Assembly (NCBI RefSeq): GCF_025567625.1
Contig: NZ_JAOQJC010000032.1
Coordinates: 25,257-89,256, forward strand
DNA from: Paenibacillus sp. J5C2022
Lineage (GTDB): Bacteria > Bacillota > Bacilli > Paenibacillales > Paenibacillaceae
Length of the DNA stretch: 64,000 nucleotides
Direction of reading: 5' to 3'
Both the position numbers and the translations under genes were made by a program. How positions within the stretch are numbered: the stretch's first letter is position 1; the number at the start of each line of letters is the position of its first letter. Shown here one piece after another: positions 1 through 9,986 of the stretch. The notes beneath the pieces were generated by a model. It was not told the DNA's origin, did not search any database, and saw only the letters and a list, made by a program, of their open reading frames with translations.

Positions 1-3000
1 CGAATATTAAGCTGGAGATCAGTCGTCCCGATGAGGCCAACATCATCTATGAGGCTTCAGCCGCGGATGCGCTGCTGTATACGCCGGTAGCGGTGATGCC
101 GGCAACGGTATCGGATAGCGGCGAGGGTTACACGCTTATTACGGAAACCAATGAGGACGGCGACTGGGGAGCGGTGCAATCCGATTCAATTGAAGTTGAT
201 TTCTCCCGCCGACCGTTTCTGGAACTGGAGGCGGTCTGGCCCGACCTGTATTATACGGTTCAGATCAAATTCGAAGATGAGCAATGGGGCAAATATGTGC
301 TGTCGAATGGGGGAGATGCCGGCAAAAAGCTGATCGATCTGAAAAATGCGCTGGCTTCGTTCGGCGACCGGGATCGAACGGGCAAGGTGCCGCTGCGCAT
401 CTATCTGATGGCGAACGGCAAGGAAGGAGCGTCCTTTGGAATGAAGTCGCTTAAGCTGTTCTACGACGATCCGCCGGCTGTGGCTGCAGATGTTACCTTT
501 GAAGCTTCTGATATCGTTAATTTTGTATCCGGCGAATCACCAGGTACGGCAACGCTTATCGGCAAAAAAGGCATTATGGAAAACAGGACCGACAACGAGG
601 GTTACGGAGGTGTTCAATCTGATGCATTTACGCTCGATTTTGCGAGAAATCCGTCTCTACTTATCGATATTGCGGAGGTCGGCGAAGGAAACACCTATAC
701 GCTCAAGCTGCTGTGGGGTGGTACATCCTATTATGTATACGCGAACCGGGTGGCCACCGGCATGCAAACGATCAATCTGGCTCAGGGAATATTGGACTAT
801 CAGAGCCAGGCGCCGAACGGCTCCGGCGAAGCAAGGCTGGAGTTGTGGGCGACCGACAAGAAAGGCGCGTACTTCATAGTTAATTCGCTAGAGGTTATAT
901 ATGAGGATGAAACAACGGCTTATGCGGCGGATAAAGCAACGATCGAGACGTTCGAATCTTCCTCGGCACCGGGGCGGATCGGTTACATTAACGCAGCGGC
1001 GCGCGTGACGGAGAATCATCCTGACGGCGATTATGGCACGGTTCGGTCGGCTCCGTTCCTGCTGGATTTCGACAAGCCGATCCGGCTTGCGATCGATGTG
1101 GCGCAGGCAACAGCCCGATGGACGTTGCAATTGAAGTTTGAAGGCGACGAACATCCGAAATACCTGGTGGCAGATTATACAACAACAGGAATTGTGGAGG
1201 TGGATGTAGCGTACATGCTGCGTCAATACGACGCATTGTTCGACAAGACGGGGTTGCAGCGGGCGACGTTGTACGTGATGGCGAATGGAGCGGAAGGTGC
1301 TTCCGTTGATGTAAGAAGCATCGCTATCCGGCATGGTCAGCCGGAACACTATGCCATTGCGCTTGACAAGAAGCTGATCGAATTGACGACAGGAGAGTCG
1401 GCGGAAGCGACAGCTCGGCTTGTGGGAGGCGATGTCAACGCCGCCGTGATCTGGAGCTCCTCTGATGATAATGTGGCGTCGGTCGACAGCAGCGGAAGCA
1501 TCACAGCAATAGGCAGCGGTACGGCGGCAATCAGGGCCGAACGCAGCGACCGTCCGAGTGTGGAAGCGAGTCTGACGCTTGTCGTTCTTCCGGCACGGGC
1601 CGAGACCATAACGGCTGAAGCTCCGCAGTCGGTGTTAGCCGTCGGCAGCCGGGTGACGCTGAAGCCAATCGTATCGCCGTCTAATGCCGTCAACCGCCAA
1701 TGGATCTTCCGCTCCTCGAATTCGTCGGTAGCTCAAGTTGATCCGGAAGGCACCGTTACTGTGACTGGTGCGGGCACAACGGTTATTGACATCCGTACAG
1801 AGGATCATTACGCGAGCGCAAGCGTTGAGGTGACCGGGTATACGCCCGGCAATACGGGAGTTGGCGGAAGCGGTAGCGGTACGGATAGCGGCAGAGACGA
1901 GTCCGCTGCGTACGATGGCGAGCGGAGAGAAGGGCTCTTCATGGCGAAGCTTCGTTCGTACGGCGTGGCACGGGCTGTGCAAGCTGCGGGAGAGCAAGGC
2001 GGCATAGCTCGAATTGCGGTGAGCATGGATAAGGCGGATATGGCCGCTGCGGAAGGCTTCTCGGTTGCGATTCCGGAGGAAGTATGGAAGGGGGATGCAT
2101 GGACAGAGACGGGAGTCCGGCATCTGTTGCTCGGAAGTCCGCTGGGTGATATCCAATTAAGTATTGAAGCGGTGCTGGATCTTTACCGCGATCGCTCGGG
2201 TACGCTGCAGTTGACACTGCGGAAAGCGGATACTGCGCAACTGGCGGAAGCCGTGCGCGAAGTCGCGGGCGGACGCCAGATATATGCGTTCATTGCGACG
2301 TTGGATGGAGAAGAACTGCCGTCGGCTGCAGGCGTCCATCTTGCGCTTGTCACCTTGCCGGTTGCAGGTGCCGCTGCGGTTGTGGACGAACTGTCGGCTG
2401 CCGGCGTTGAACGGGCCAATCTGTGGTCGGATCGTACGGCCGGAGGCGTTAGCTTCATGGTCGGCGGAACCGTCTATGTTGTTCTGGCGAATCAGTCGAA
2501 TCATTATGTTGACACGAATTCGCATTGGGCGGCGGAGAGCATTGCTCTGGCAACGACCAGAGGCTTGATGCAGGGAATCGGCGGCGGGCGCTTTGCGCCG
2601 GAGCAGGGCATGACCCGGGCGATGGCGGTTCACATGTTGGCCAATTTGGAACAAACAGTGAACTCAGGCTCGGTCGGAGGCGTGCCATTTACGGATACGA
2701 ATGATGAGGAGTGGTATGCAGCGGCCGCAGGCTGGGCTTATGAAGCGGGAGTTATCGTCGGAACGGGGAACGGGAAGTTTGAGCCATATCGGTTGGTGAC
2801 ACGCGAGGAGATGGCTGTCATGCTGCTGCGCTACGCGCAATACACCGGGCTTGCGCTGCAGGAGGCGGCTGAATGGCCTGAGAACGAGAAGGCAGATGAA
2901 TTCGTCGATGCGGCGGACATTCAGCCATGGGCGGAAGAGGCGGTTCGGCTGTTGCATAGCGCCGGTATCCACCGCGGCAAGGAGGGCAACCGCTTTGCAC

Positions 3001-3092
3001 CCGGGGACAATTTGACGCGTGCCCAGGCAGCCGCGTTGATGCAGGAATGGATTGGCTATACGATTCGAACCTGGAGGGGAGCAGGGTGGTGA
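1..3092 (+). CDS. SLH-domain surface protein, 5' end outside window
   Basis: The reading frame is open from base 3 with no stop, so the gene starts upstream; the ATG at 93 is only the first in-frame Met. The visible part opens with three tandem repeats of about 125-135 residues (roughly 93-480, 540-905, 965-1335). Each has a G-Y/D-[FYW]-G-x-V-x-S-[DA] signature near its start and a 'K/R-S-L/I-x-[LIV]' strand at its end. Two Big_2-like bacterial Ig domains follow (about 1345-1580 and 1600-1830), then a Gly/Ser linker, an unrecognised domain, and three C-terminal SLH motifs (about 2515-3070) that bind pyruvylated cell-wall polymer. Inference: an S-layer-anchored protein displaying carbohydrate- or ligand-binding beta-sandwiches. 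The enzymatic part, if any, would be in the missing N-terminus. Confidence 0.85.
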   Translation, partial: NIKLEISRPDEANIIYEASAADALLYTPVAVMPATVSDSGEGYTLITETNEDGDWGAVQSDSIEVDFSRRPFLELEAVWPDLYYTVQIKFEDEQWGKYVLSNGGDAGKKLIDLKNALASFGDRDRTGKVPLRIYLMANGKEGASFGMKSLKLFYDDPPAVAADVTFEASDIVNFVSGESPGTATLIGKKGIMENRTDNEGYGGVQSDAFTLDFARNPSLLIDIAEVGEGNTYTLKLLWGGTSYYVYANRVATGMQTINLAQGILDYQSQAPNGSGEARLELWATDKKGAYFIVNSLEVIYEDETTAYAADKATIETFESSSAPGRIGYINAAARVTENHPDGDYGTVRSAPFLLDFDKPIRLAIDVAQATARWTLQLKFEGDEHPKYLVADYTTTGIVEVDVAYMLRQYDALFDKTGLQRATLYVMANGAEGASVDVRSIAIRHGQPEHYAIALDKKLIELTTGESAEATARLVGGDVNAAVIWSSSDDNVASVDSSGSITAIGSGTAAIRAERSDRPSVEASLTLVVLPARAETITAEAPQSVLAVGSRVTLKPIVSPSNAVNRQWIFRSSNSSVAQVDPEGTVTVTGAGTTVIDIRTEDHYASASVEVTGYTPGNTGVGGSGSGTDSGRDESAAYDGERREGLFMAKLRSYGVARAVQAAGEQGGIARIAVSMDKADMAAAEGFSVAIPEEVWKGDAWTETGVRHLLLGSPLGDIQLSIEAVLDLYRDRSGTLQLTLRKADTAQLAEAVREVAGGRQIYAFIATLDGEELPSAAGVHLALVTLPVAGAAAVVDELSAAGVERANLWSDRTAGGVSFMVGGTVYVVLANQSNHYVDTNSHWAAESIALATTRGLMQGIGGGRFAPEQGMTRAMAVHMLANLEQTVNSGSVGGVPFTDTNDEEWYAAAAGWAYEAGVIVGTGNGKFEPYRLVTREEMAVMLLRYAQYTGLALQEAAEWPENEKADEFVDAADIQPWAEEAVRLLHSAGIHRGKEGNRFAPGDNLTRAQAAALMQEWIGYTIRTWRGAGW

Positions 3093-3181
3093 AGGCATAA
3101 TGGATCTCGCTCATCGCAACTGAGAGTGTAAACCAAGTGAGGGATAGAATCTGATTGCCGGAGTCGAATCTGGATTAAAGC

Positions 3182-3229
3182 GAGGGGTCGTCCTCCAAGT
3201 CATGTACGACTTTGGGGACAGCCTCTTTA
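3182..3229 (+). terminator. Imperfect hairpin, probable terminator
   Basis: GTCCTCCAAGTC (3190-3201) pairs with GACTTTGGGGAC (3208-3219), extended outside by GAGG/CCTC, and is followed by TTTATT. It probably ends transcription of the SLH gene. The rest of the 243-bp gap shows only the ribosome site of the next gene. Confidence 0.45.
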
Positions 3230-3335
3230 TTGCAGTTGCGGCGTACATGATGAGGGTTGAAAAATAACGTATCGCATTTTCATCCGTCGCTTTACAATAA
3301 AAGGAGGCGAGAATGCCACGAAAGGAAGAGTCCGC

Positions 3336-5105
3336 ATGAATGTCAGACATCTGCTGCATTGGCTGTGGCCGGACACGCTGAAGGGCAGACTTAGCATATT
3401 GCTTATTTTTGTGACGATTACGCCAATTGTGTTGATCGGATTCACTTCTTATTTCTGGTTTTATCAGATTCAGATGGAGAAAATCAATGCCAGCTATGAG
3501 ACGGTGCTGCGCGGCGAGCGGGATGCGCTGGAGAAGGCGTTCGACAATTTTGCGAGCGTCTCCCAGCTGTTGGCGGCCGACGGAGGCTTGGGCGATGACA
3601 TCGCGCTGTATATACAAAGCGAAGATCCTTTCGAGAAGACGAAGTACTTCCGCTCGATCGACCGTTCGCTTACGAACATCATCTATTCCAACCCGGCGAT
3701 TCATGCGATTTTCATCTACTTCGAAGAGCATTATAAGGCGATCCAGTTCGAGAATGCTCCGTTGAAGCATCGCTTCATGAGCGCAACAATAGATGATATG
3801 CCGTTCGTGCCGTTGTTCCGGGCCAATCAGTTGACCTACAACAGCCCTCACCCGACGGTGCGGGACAATTCCGACAAGACGGTGCTGTCATTGCTGCGGC
3901 CGATTCCCTACGGCAACGGACAAATATATTATGTCTATCTGGAGACGGAATGGATGCATCATGTCCCGCTTGGGGGGGAAGACGGAGGAACGGCCGGCGT
4001 ATACCATTCGCTGATCGGGAGCGATGGGTTGATCCGGTACAGCAATCTGCCGATTGAGCTGCGCGAAGGGGCAAGCCTGGATGACGAACGCGTCGCGCTA
4101 AGCGCCTTCAAGTCATTCGCCATAGCCGGCAAGAATGGATGGAAGCTGGTGTCGCACGTGAAACTGAGCGTATATGAGAAGGAAGTTCAGCAATGGCGTA
4201 TTCTGTACGTCATCATGTCCTGTTTATCGCTCGTGCTGACCGTTGGCGCTGTGTCGTATATTTGGAGGATGGTGTACCGTCCGCTGCAGACGATGAACAA
4301 GGCGATGAACCGCTTCAGCCACGATGGCAATCACCTGCAGAAGCTGCATACTCGGTTGACAGAATTTGAAGTGATCTATTCCAGCTTCAGAGATATGAGC
4401 CGCAGAATTGTAGAATTGATCACCGAGGTGGAGCAGAAGGAGAAGCGCAAGGGCGAACTGGAGGTTGAAAAACTCATTGCCCAGATTAATCCGCATTTTC
4501 TTCACAATACGCTGAATACGATTCAATGGCTGGCTCTGGAGAAGGGGCAACGCGAAATTTACGATCTGGTGAAAGTGTTCACACGAGTGCTGCAATATAA
4601 TTTGGGCAAAAGAAGCATGATTGTAACCATCCGCGAGGAACTTGCCGCATTAAACGACTATATCGAGCTGCAAAATATTCGTTACGATCACCGCTTCAAG
4701 GTGGATTCCAGCGTGGATTCGGATATTGCCGAAGTGCCGATACCAAGATTTGTGCTGCAGCCTATTGTGGAGAATGCGCTTTACCATGGTGTAAGCGGAG
4801 ATCAAGACCGCGTGGTCGTTCATTTGAAGCGGAGCCCCGGGCGTTATATCCAGATTACGGTAGCCGACAGCGGGCAAGGCATGAATCCGGACACCGTGGC
4901 CGCATTGCTCAGGGGAGAAGAAGGCAAGTCGACCGGTATTGGCATTGGGCTGAATTATGTGCAGAAAATGCTGGATGTTCATTACGGCGATCTGGCCTCT
5001 ATGAGCATTGACAGCCGAATTGGAGAAGGAACGACCGTCACCATCGTAATTCCGGATAGCGTAAAGGGGGAGGGAGAACATGATCAGGGTGTTGCTCGTG
5101 GATGA
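3336..5105 (+). CDS. YesM-type sensor histidine kinase
   Basis: 589 aa. An N-terminal membrane helix (about residues 15-37), a roughly 250-residue extracellular sensor, a second helix (about 290-310) and a HAMP-like segment lead to a His_kinase (PF06580) domain. The phospho-acceptor is in 'QINPHFLHNTL' (His387). A HATPase_c domain follows, with N-box 'VENALYHG' (Asn480) and G-box 'DSGQGM'. AAGGAAGAG at 3321-3329 supports the start. The last 26 bp overlap the response regulator gene, as is usual for these pairs. The kinase presumably detects an extracellular sugar and phosphorylates the following regulator to control the importer at 6332-9922. The ligand cannot be told from the sequence. Confidence 0.9.
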   Translation: MNVRHLLHWLWPDTLKGRLSILLIFVTITPIVLIGFTSYFWFYQIQMEKINASYETVLRGERDALEKAFDNFASVSQLLAADGGLGDDIALYIQSEDPFEKTKYFRSIDRSLTNIIYSNPAIHAIFIYFEEHYKAIQFENAPLKHRFMSATIDDMPFVPLFRANQLTYNSPHPTVRDNSDKTVLSLLRPIPYGNGQIYYVYLETEWMHHVPLGGEDGGTAGVYHSLIGSDGLIRYSNLPIELREGASLDDERVALSAFKSFAIAGKNGWKLVSHVKLSVYEKEVQQWRILYVIMSCLSLVLTVGAVSYIWRMVYRPLQTMNKAMNRFSHDGNHLQKLHTRLTEFEVIYSSFRDMSRRIVELITEVEQKEKRKGELEVEKLIAQINPHFLHNTLNTIQWLALEKGQREIYDLVKVFTRVLQYNLGKRSMIVTIREELAALNDYIELQNIRYDHRFKVDSSVDSDIAEVPIPRFVLQPIVENALYHGVSGDQDRVVVHLKRSPGRYIQITVADSGQGMNPDTVAALLRGEEGKSTGIGIGLNYVQKMLDVHYGDLASMSIDSRIGEGTTVTIVIPDSVKGEGEHDQGVARG

Positions 5106-6120
5106 TGAGCCATTGGTGCGCAGAGGCATTCGCAGTATTATGCCGTTGGCCGAATATGGCATGGAATGGGCCGGGGAGGCGTCCACGGTCGAAGAAGCGT
5201 TGAAAGCGTTGGACGCCGGAGGCATCGATTTGGTGCTGACCGACATTTCGATGCCGGGAATGGATGGGCTCACTTTTATCCGAAAACTGCAGTCGGATCA
5301 TCCATCCGTCCGTTCCGTTGTCATTACTTGTCATCAGGATTTTGATTATTTGCAGCAAGCGCTGCGACTTGGAGCCGTCGATTACATGGTCAAAACACAG
5401 TTAGATGATGATTCCGTGCATGATCTGCTGAAGCGAATCTCCCGCCATGTCGAGCGGTACTCCGAGACGGAGCAGGCCGAAGCTGATCCCGGCATCCGTA
5501 AACGGCTGGCGGAGCGTTGGGCCTCGCTGCACTGGGTGGCGCGCGAGGAATTGTACGAGGCCTTGTCGGCGGATACACTGCGAGTGTTCAACGCTGCCCT
5601 CTGGAAGGAAACGTTGACGTATTGCATAGCCGGGGAGTGGCGACGGTTCTGCCCGCAGCTGGCCCCGGAGATTGCACATGCATCCGCGCAACTGGAGCCG
5701 TTGCAATCCGTGCCGGAGCTGCTGGAATGGGTGGAGCGGTTTCGGGACGCAGCTATGCACAGATTGTGCCGCACGATGTATTCGGAGCAGGTGATTGCAT
5801 CGATCATGCAGGGGCTCGACCTGTTGCACGGGACTGACGGCGGCAGATGGAGCCAAGCCGACATTTGCAAGCAGGTGGGGATGAGCGTCAGTTATTTCAG
5901 CAAATGCTTCAAAGAAATTGTCGGCGTTTCTTTCGTGTACTATGTGCAGGAGATGAATTTGCACTACGCGCAGCGGCTGCTGGAGACGACCAATCTGCCA
6001 ATCTACGAGGTGGCGGACAAATCGGGGTTTAGCGATGAGAAGTATTTCGGGAAAATATTTCGCACAAAGCTGGGTTGCGCACCAAGCGAATACAGGCTGC
6101 AAAGCCGCTGCGAGCAATGA
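5080..6120 (+). CDS. YesN-type response regulator, REC plus AraC HTH
   Basis: 346 aa. The N-terminal receiver has acidic pair 'DDE', phospho-acceptor Asp55 in 'LTDISMPGMDG' and the conserved Lys in 'DYMVKTQ'. The 'TCHQDFDY' segment in place of 'SGYxxFxY' is a known variant of this subgroup. The C-terminus carries a two-helix AraC-type DNA-binding domain (about residues 255-343, ending 'APSEYR'). The linker is shorter than in the 500-residue YesN proteins elsewhere in this window. The start at 5080 has a strong GGGGGAGGGAG site and lies inside the kinase gene, so the two are translationally coupled. Likely target: the importer promoter in the 6180-6330 gap. Confidence 0.9.
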   Translation: MIRVLLVDDEPLVRRGIRSIMPLAEYGMEWAGEASTVEEALKALDAGGIDLVLTDISMPGMDGLTFIRKLQSDHPSVRSVVITCHQDFDYLQQALRLGAVDYMVKTQLDDDSVHDLLKRISRHVERYSETEQAEADPGIRKRLAERWASLHWVAREELYEALSADTLRVFNAALWKETLTYCIAGEWRRFCPQLAPEIAHASAQLEPLQSVPELLEWVERFRDAAMHRLCRTMYSEQVIASIMQGLDLLHGTDGGRWSQADICKQVGMSVSYFSKCFKEIVGVSFVYYVQEMNLHYAQRLLETTNLPIYEVADKSGFSDEKYFGKIFRTKLGCAPSEYRLQSRCEQ

Positions 6121-6130
6121 ACGGCAGCAT

Positions 6131-6178
6131 ACCGGATGTTTAGCACGTTATTTTATGTGCTGAATCTCCGGTTTTTTT
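6131..6178 (+). terminator. Rho-independent terminator
   Basis: ACCGGATGTTTAGCAC (6131-6146) pairs with GTGCTGAATCTCCGGT (6157-6172) over 16 positions with a small internal mismatch, followed by a T run to 6178. It separates the two-component genes from the importer operon. Confidence 0.85.
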
Positions 6179-6331
6179 GTTGCGTGAGCGAGGCGCAATA
6201 AATTTATCCACCCAATGCGACAAAAGGGGATGTAACGACTGATGGCGGCGTGAAGCTACAATAAGGGTACAGAACTGGAAGCGGAACTGAGTGGCGGAGG
6301 ACAACTACAAAGAAATTGAGGTGGAAGGGGC

Positions 6332-7261
6332 ATGAGCAGAAAAATAAAATCCGCCGGTGTGCGAGATCTGGTCTATAACCGTTATCTGTATGCGCTTGCT
6401 GTGCCGGCTGTACTGTTCAGCATCATATTTGCCTATTTGCCGATGATTGGCGTATCGATAGCGTTTATGGATTTCAACCCGATCAAAGGCATATTCGGCA
6501 GTGAATGGATTGGGTTTGACAATTTCCGCTTTTTTTTCCGAGGCCAGGCCTGGGTGCAAATTACTTTAAATACGGTGCTGTACAACATCTCCTTTATCGT
6601 GACGGGTACACTCATGTCGCTGACACTGGCTATTATGCTGACGGAGCTGGGGCGCAACTGGCTGGTGCGGGTCATGCAGTCGATCATGATCTTGCCCAAC
6701 TTTATCTCTTGGCCGATTATCGGATTGTTTACGGTTGCTTTTTTCACCGCGGATACGGGGGTGATCAACAGCCTGCTTAACAGGCTTGGCTGGGAGACGA
6801 TTGCCTTTTATACCGATCCCGAGGTGTGGCCGCCGATTCTTGTGCTGATGAATTTGTGGAAAACGGCTGGCTTTGGAGCCATCGTGTACATGGCGGCCAT
6901 CGTGGGCATTGATAAAGAGCTGTACGAGGCGGCCAGAATTGACGGTGCTTCGCGCTTGTCATGCATCTTCCGCATTACGCTGCCTCTGTTGCGGAGTACC
7001 GTAGTCCTTCTGTTTCTGCTCAGTATGGGCAATATTTTTGGAGGCAATCTGGACATGATCTATTCGCTGGTAGGTGACAATACCTTTCTGTTCCGAACGA
7101 CAGATACGATCGATACGTATGTGTTCCGCGCATTGCGCACTTCCGGCTCGATGGGCATGACGCAGGCAATAGCGCTGTATCAGTCGGTGGTCGGCTTCGT
7201 ACTGGTCGTAGTGGCGAACAAGATCGCTTCGCGGATTGACAAGGATTCTGCATTGTTCTAG
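6332..7261 (+). CDS. Carbohydrate ABC importer permease, LplB type
   Basis: 309 aa integral membrane protein with about six transmembrane helices and the binding-protein-dependent transport 'EAA' loop (about residues 197-215, 'YEAARIDGASRL') that contacts the ATPase. The opening 'YALAVPAVLFSIIFAYLPM' and 'GFDNFRFFF' are typical of LplB/YtcP-group permeases that import oligosaccharides. The start is set by GAGGTGGAAGGGG just upstream. It is first in a permease-permease-lipoprotein operon with no ATPase gene. It lies behind a regulator pair that probably controls it. The substrate is unknown; the DUF1861 enzyme downstream hints at a mannose-containing oligosaccharide. Confidence 0.9.
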   Translation: MSRKIKSAGVRDLVYNRYLYALAVPAVLFSIIFAYLPMIGVSIAFMDFNPIKGIFGSEWIGFDNFRFFFRGQAWVQITLNTVLYNISFIVTGTLMSLTLAIMLTELGRNWLVRVMQSIMILPNFISWPIIGLFTVAFFTADTGVINSLLNRLGWETIAFYTDPEVWPPILVLMNLWKTAGFGAIVYMAAIVGIDKELYEAARIDGASRLSCIFRITLPLLRSTVVLLFLLSMGNIFGGNLDMIYSLVGDNTFLFRTTDTIDTYVFRALRTSGSMGMTQAIALYQSVVGFVLVVVANKIASRIDKDSALF

Positions 7262-7274
7262 GAGGGAAGGCAAC

Positions 7275-8156
7275 ATGAAAAATTCCAGGCAAGACCGAAT
7301 AATGTCCATCTTGTTCTATCTGTTCACCGCCGGCTTCGCTGCCCTATGTCTGTATCCGTTCTGGTTGGTGTTGTCAAGCTCTGCCACGGCGGAAACGGCG
7401 CTGCTGCGCGACGGTTACCGCCTGTTCCCGGAACATTATTCGTTGGCGGCCTACAAGGCCATTTTTTCGTCGGACACGATCCCCGACGCCTATCTGGTTA
7501 CGATATTTATCACGTTGGCTGGAACGGCGCTCAGCTTGCTTGTTACCAGCATGGCGGCATATGCGCTTTCCGGGCGCAGATTGCATTTCGCGCCGCATAT
7601 CTCGCTGTTTTTCTATTTTACAATGCTGTTCAGTGGAGGTATGGTATCAAGCTATATTTTGATTACTAAGTATCTCCATCTGGGCAATTCGATCTGGGTG
7701 TATATTTTACCGGCTTTGCTATCGCCGTGGAATATGTTCCTGATGCGCAACTTCTTCAACGATATTCCGAAGGAGCTGTTCGAATCGGCCAAGCTGGAAG
7801 GCGCAGGCGAAGCGGTTATCTTGCGTTTAATCGTGCTACCGCTGTCGCTGCCGGCACTTGCGACAATCGGTTTGTTCTACGCGCTTGGCTACTGGTCGAG
7901 CTGGATGCCGGCGATGTTGTATATCGATGATACCAAGTTGTTTTCACTGCAATACATCATTATGCAAATTATTCGCAACGTCGATATGGCGCAAAATATT
8001 GCGGTGGCCGGCGCGCAGTCGACGGCCGCGATCGCTCCCGCTTACACGGTGCGGCTGGCGACGGCCATTGTGACGATCGGGCCGATCATTTTCCTGTATC
8101 CGTTCTTGCAGCGTTTTTTTGTAGGCGGACTGAAGGTTGGCGCCATTAAGGGCTGA
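7275..8156 (+). CDS. Carbohydrate ABC importer permease, LplC type
   Basis: 293 aa, six predicted helices, with the EAA loop 'LFESAKLEGAGE' near residue 168 and the C-terminal 'RFFVGGLKVGAIKG' ending of this permease family. An in-frame ATG lies further upstream at 7236, but it falls inside the preceding gene. The ATG at 7275, directly behind TAGGAGGGAAGG, is the likely start, 13 bp after the first permease stops. It forms the heterodimeric membrane channel with the preceding gene product. Confidence 0.9.
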   Translation: MKNSRQDRIMSILFYLFTAGFAALCLYPFWLVLSSSATAETALLRDGYRLFPEHYSLAAYKAIFSSDTIPDAYLVTIFITLAGTALSLLVTSMAAYALSGRRLHFAPHISLFFYFTMLFSGGMVSSYILITKYLHLGNSIWVYILPALLSPWNMFLMRNFFNDIPKELFESAKLEGAGEAVILRLIVLPLSLPALATIGLFYALGYWSSWMPAMLYIDDTKLFSLQYIIMQIIRNVDMAQNIAVAGAQSTAAIAPAYTVRLATAIVTIGPIIFLYPFLQRFFVGGLKVGAIKG

Positions 8157-8215
8157 ATCCGGCGATTGCGCCGGTTGGCATACAGCATTACGATATGATA
8201 CGGGAGGGTTCGTAC

Positions 8216-9922
8216 ATGAAAAATCGGAGAAAGCAAGGGTTGATTATGCTGCTGGCGATGTGTCTGTTCGCAACGATGCTGGCGGCATGCAGCGGCAACG
8301 ACAATAACGGCAACAACGGCCAGGGGGCGGGGACGACGGTAACGCCGACTGCTGGCGAAGAGCAAGGCTCCAAAACGCCTGAAGCGGCTACTCTGAACAT
8401 TATGTTATGGGGCGACAAGCCGAAGCAATTCGACGAAGTTGTCGCCGAATTCGAGCGGAGAACAAAGGATACGCTGAACCTGAAACTGAACTTTACGTTC
8501 ACGCCTCAAGCCGATTACGTCAACAAGCTGAAGCTGAAGCTGTCGGCGGGTGAGCAGGTCGACATCGCGTTTGACGCGCCATGGATGAACATGAACACCT
8601 TTATTGCGCAAGACAACTATACGAATCTGGATGAATACTTCAACAACGATCAATATCCGGGTCTGAAGAAGGCGTTTGGCGAGGGATTCCTCGATAACAA
8701 CCGGTTTGTCGGAGCGGATGGCAAGCTCCATGTGTACGGCGTGCCGCTGGGACAATATTTGGGCGATCTCGGAGTGATCTATTACCGTAAGGATTTATCC
8801 GAGAAATACGGCATAGGCGAGTTGTCTACCTATGAGGAGTTGCTGGAGTTCTTCGGCAAGGTTACCGAAAACGATGCTGGCATGATTCCGTTCGTGATCA
8901 AAAACGACGGGCATTACGGCGCGGTTACTGCGATCGAAGTCAATAAACCGATGCATGCGAAATATGAGAAGGGAATATGGCCGATCCAGCTTGGACCTAA
9001 CGTGGAGGGCACCGTTCTGATTCAGGACAACAAGGTTGTAGCCGCCAACATTAAAGGCGAGAAGCTGGAAGCGATCGAATCGTACCCTGAACCGTTCAAC
9101 AAGCCGGACCACAGCGTACTCGAGACGGTCCGCGAATGGCATGACAAGGGGTATATCGAGAAAGAGCCGATCGTGCGCAAAGACGCAAGCGGCACATTCG
9201 CAGCGGGAAGAGCGGCGGCAATGATGGAAGGCTTGTCTAATCTCGACAATATTAAAGCACAACTAACGGCAGGCGTGCCTTCGGCTGAAATGGGCGTATT
9301 CTTGGTATCCAAGGCAGCCCGCGAGAACGTGCAGCCGAATCCGGCGTACATCTCCGATTTCCGCGTCTGGAATTTCCTGGCGATCCCGAAAACCTCGGTG
9401 AATGCCGATCGGGCGATGGCATTTATTAACTGGTTGTTCGAAAGTCAGGAAAATCACGATCTGTTCGAAATAGGCATTGAGGGCACGCATTGGGAAGCGA
9501 TTGGCGAAGACAAATTCAAGTACCCGGATGGTGTCGATATGAGCCAAAACTATGTTTTCCCCGGCTATATGCTGACATGGAATCCCAATTATATCCGCCT
9601 GTCGGAGAACGTGCCGGACAATCTGGTTGATGCGTTCCGCTATCTGGCCGACGAAAAAACGTATGTCCGATCTGCGCTTGCTGGATTTGCCTTTAATCAA
9701 GATCCGGTCAAAAACGAACTGGCCAACCCCGACTTTGGCACAATTGCATCCGATGAGCTGGCTTACAAGCTAGGCATGGTTGTCAACCCGGAAGAGGGCT
9801 TGACCAGCCTCCAGCAGAAGTGGGAAGCGAACAGCAGGCTGCAAGCGGATATTGCCAAAATCAAGGAGGAGCTGATTCGTCAAACGCAGGAATTCCTGGA
9901 TCAGCAGGCGGCGCAGCAATAA
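8216..9922 (+). CDS. Extracellular solute-binding lipoprotein of sugar importer
   Basis: 568 aa. Signal peptide with lipobox 'MLAAC' (Cys25), then an Asn/Gly-rich spacer and a family-1-like solute-binding fold; at about 540 mature residues it is of the large LplA-like size. GGGAGGG at 8202-8208 fixes the start at 8216 instead of the in-frame ATG at 8195. It is anchored to the outer face of the membrane and delivers the ligand to the two permeases encoded just upstream. A small GC-rich stem (8159-8174) lies in the gap before it. The substrate cannot be read from the sequence. Confidence 0.9.
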   Translation: MKNRRKQGLIMLLAMCLFATMLAACSGNDNNGNNGQGAGTTVTPTAGEEQGSKTPEAATLNIMLWGDKPKQFDEVVAEFERRTKDTLNLKLNFTFTPQADYVNKLKLKLSAGEQVDIAFDAPWMNMNTFIAQDNYTNLDEYFNNDQYPGLKKAFGEGFLDNNRFVGADGKLHVYGVPLGQYLGDLGVIYYRKDLSEKYGIGELSTYEELLEFFGKVTENDAGMIPFVIKNDGHYGAVTAIEVNKPMHAKYEKGIWPIQLGPNVEGTVLIQDNKVVAANIKGEKLEAIESYPEPFNKPDHSVLETVREWHDKGYIEKEPIVRKDASGTFAAGRAAAMMEGLSNLDNIKAQLTAGVPSAEMGVFLVSKAARENVQPNPAYISDFRVWNFLAIPKTSVNADRAMAFINWLFESQENHDLFEIGIEGTHWEAIGEDKFKYPDGVDMSQNYVFPGYMLTWNPNYIRLSENVPDNLVDAFRYLADEKTYVRSALAGFAFNQDPVKNELANPDFGTIASDELAYKLGMVVNPEEGLTSLQQKWEANSRLQADIAKIKEELIRQTQEFLDQQAAQQ

Positions 9923-9986
9923 GCGGAAAAACACATGACTATAGCTTGCAGGCTTAGCTCCTGCGTGGACGGAGGTTTAGTTCTTT

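Noticed and set aside
8159..8174. CCGGCG-ATTG-CGCCGG stem as a terminator between permease and lipoprotein genes
   Set aside because: Only 6 bp and followed by two T; too weak to call a terminator.
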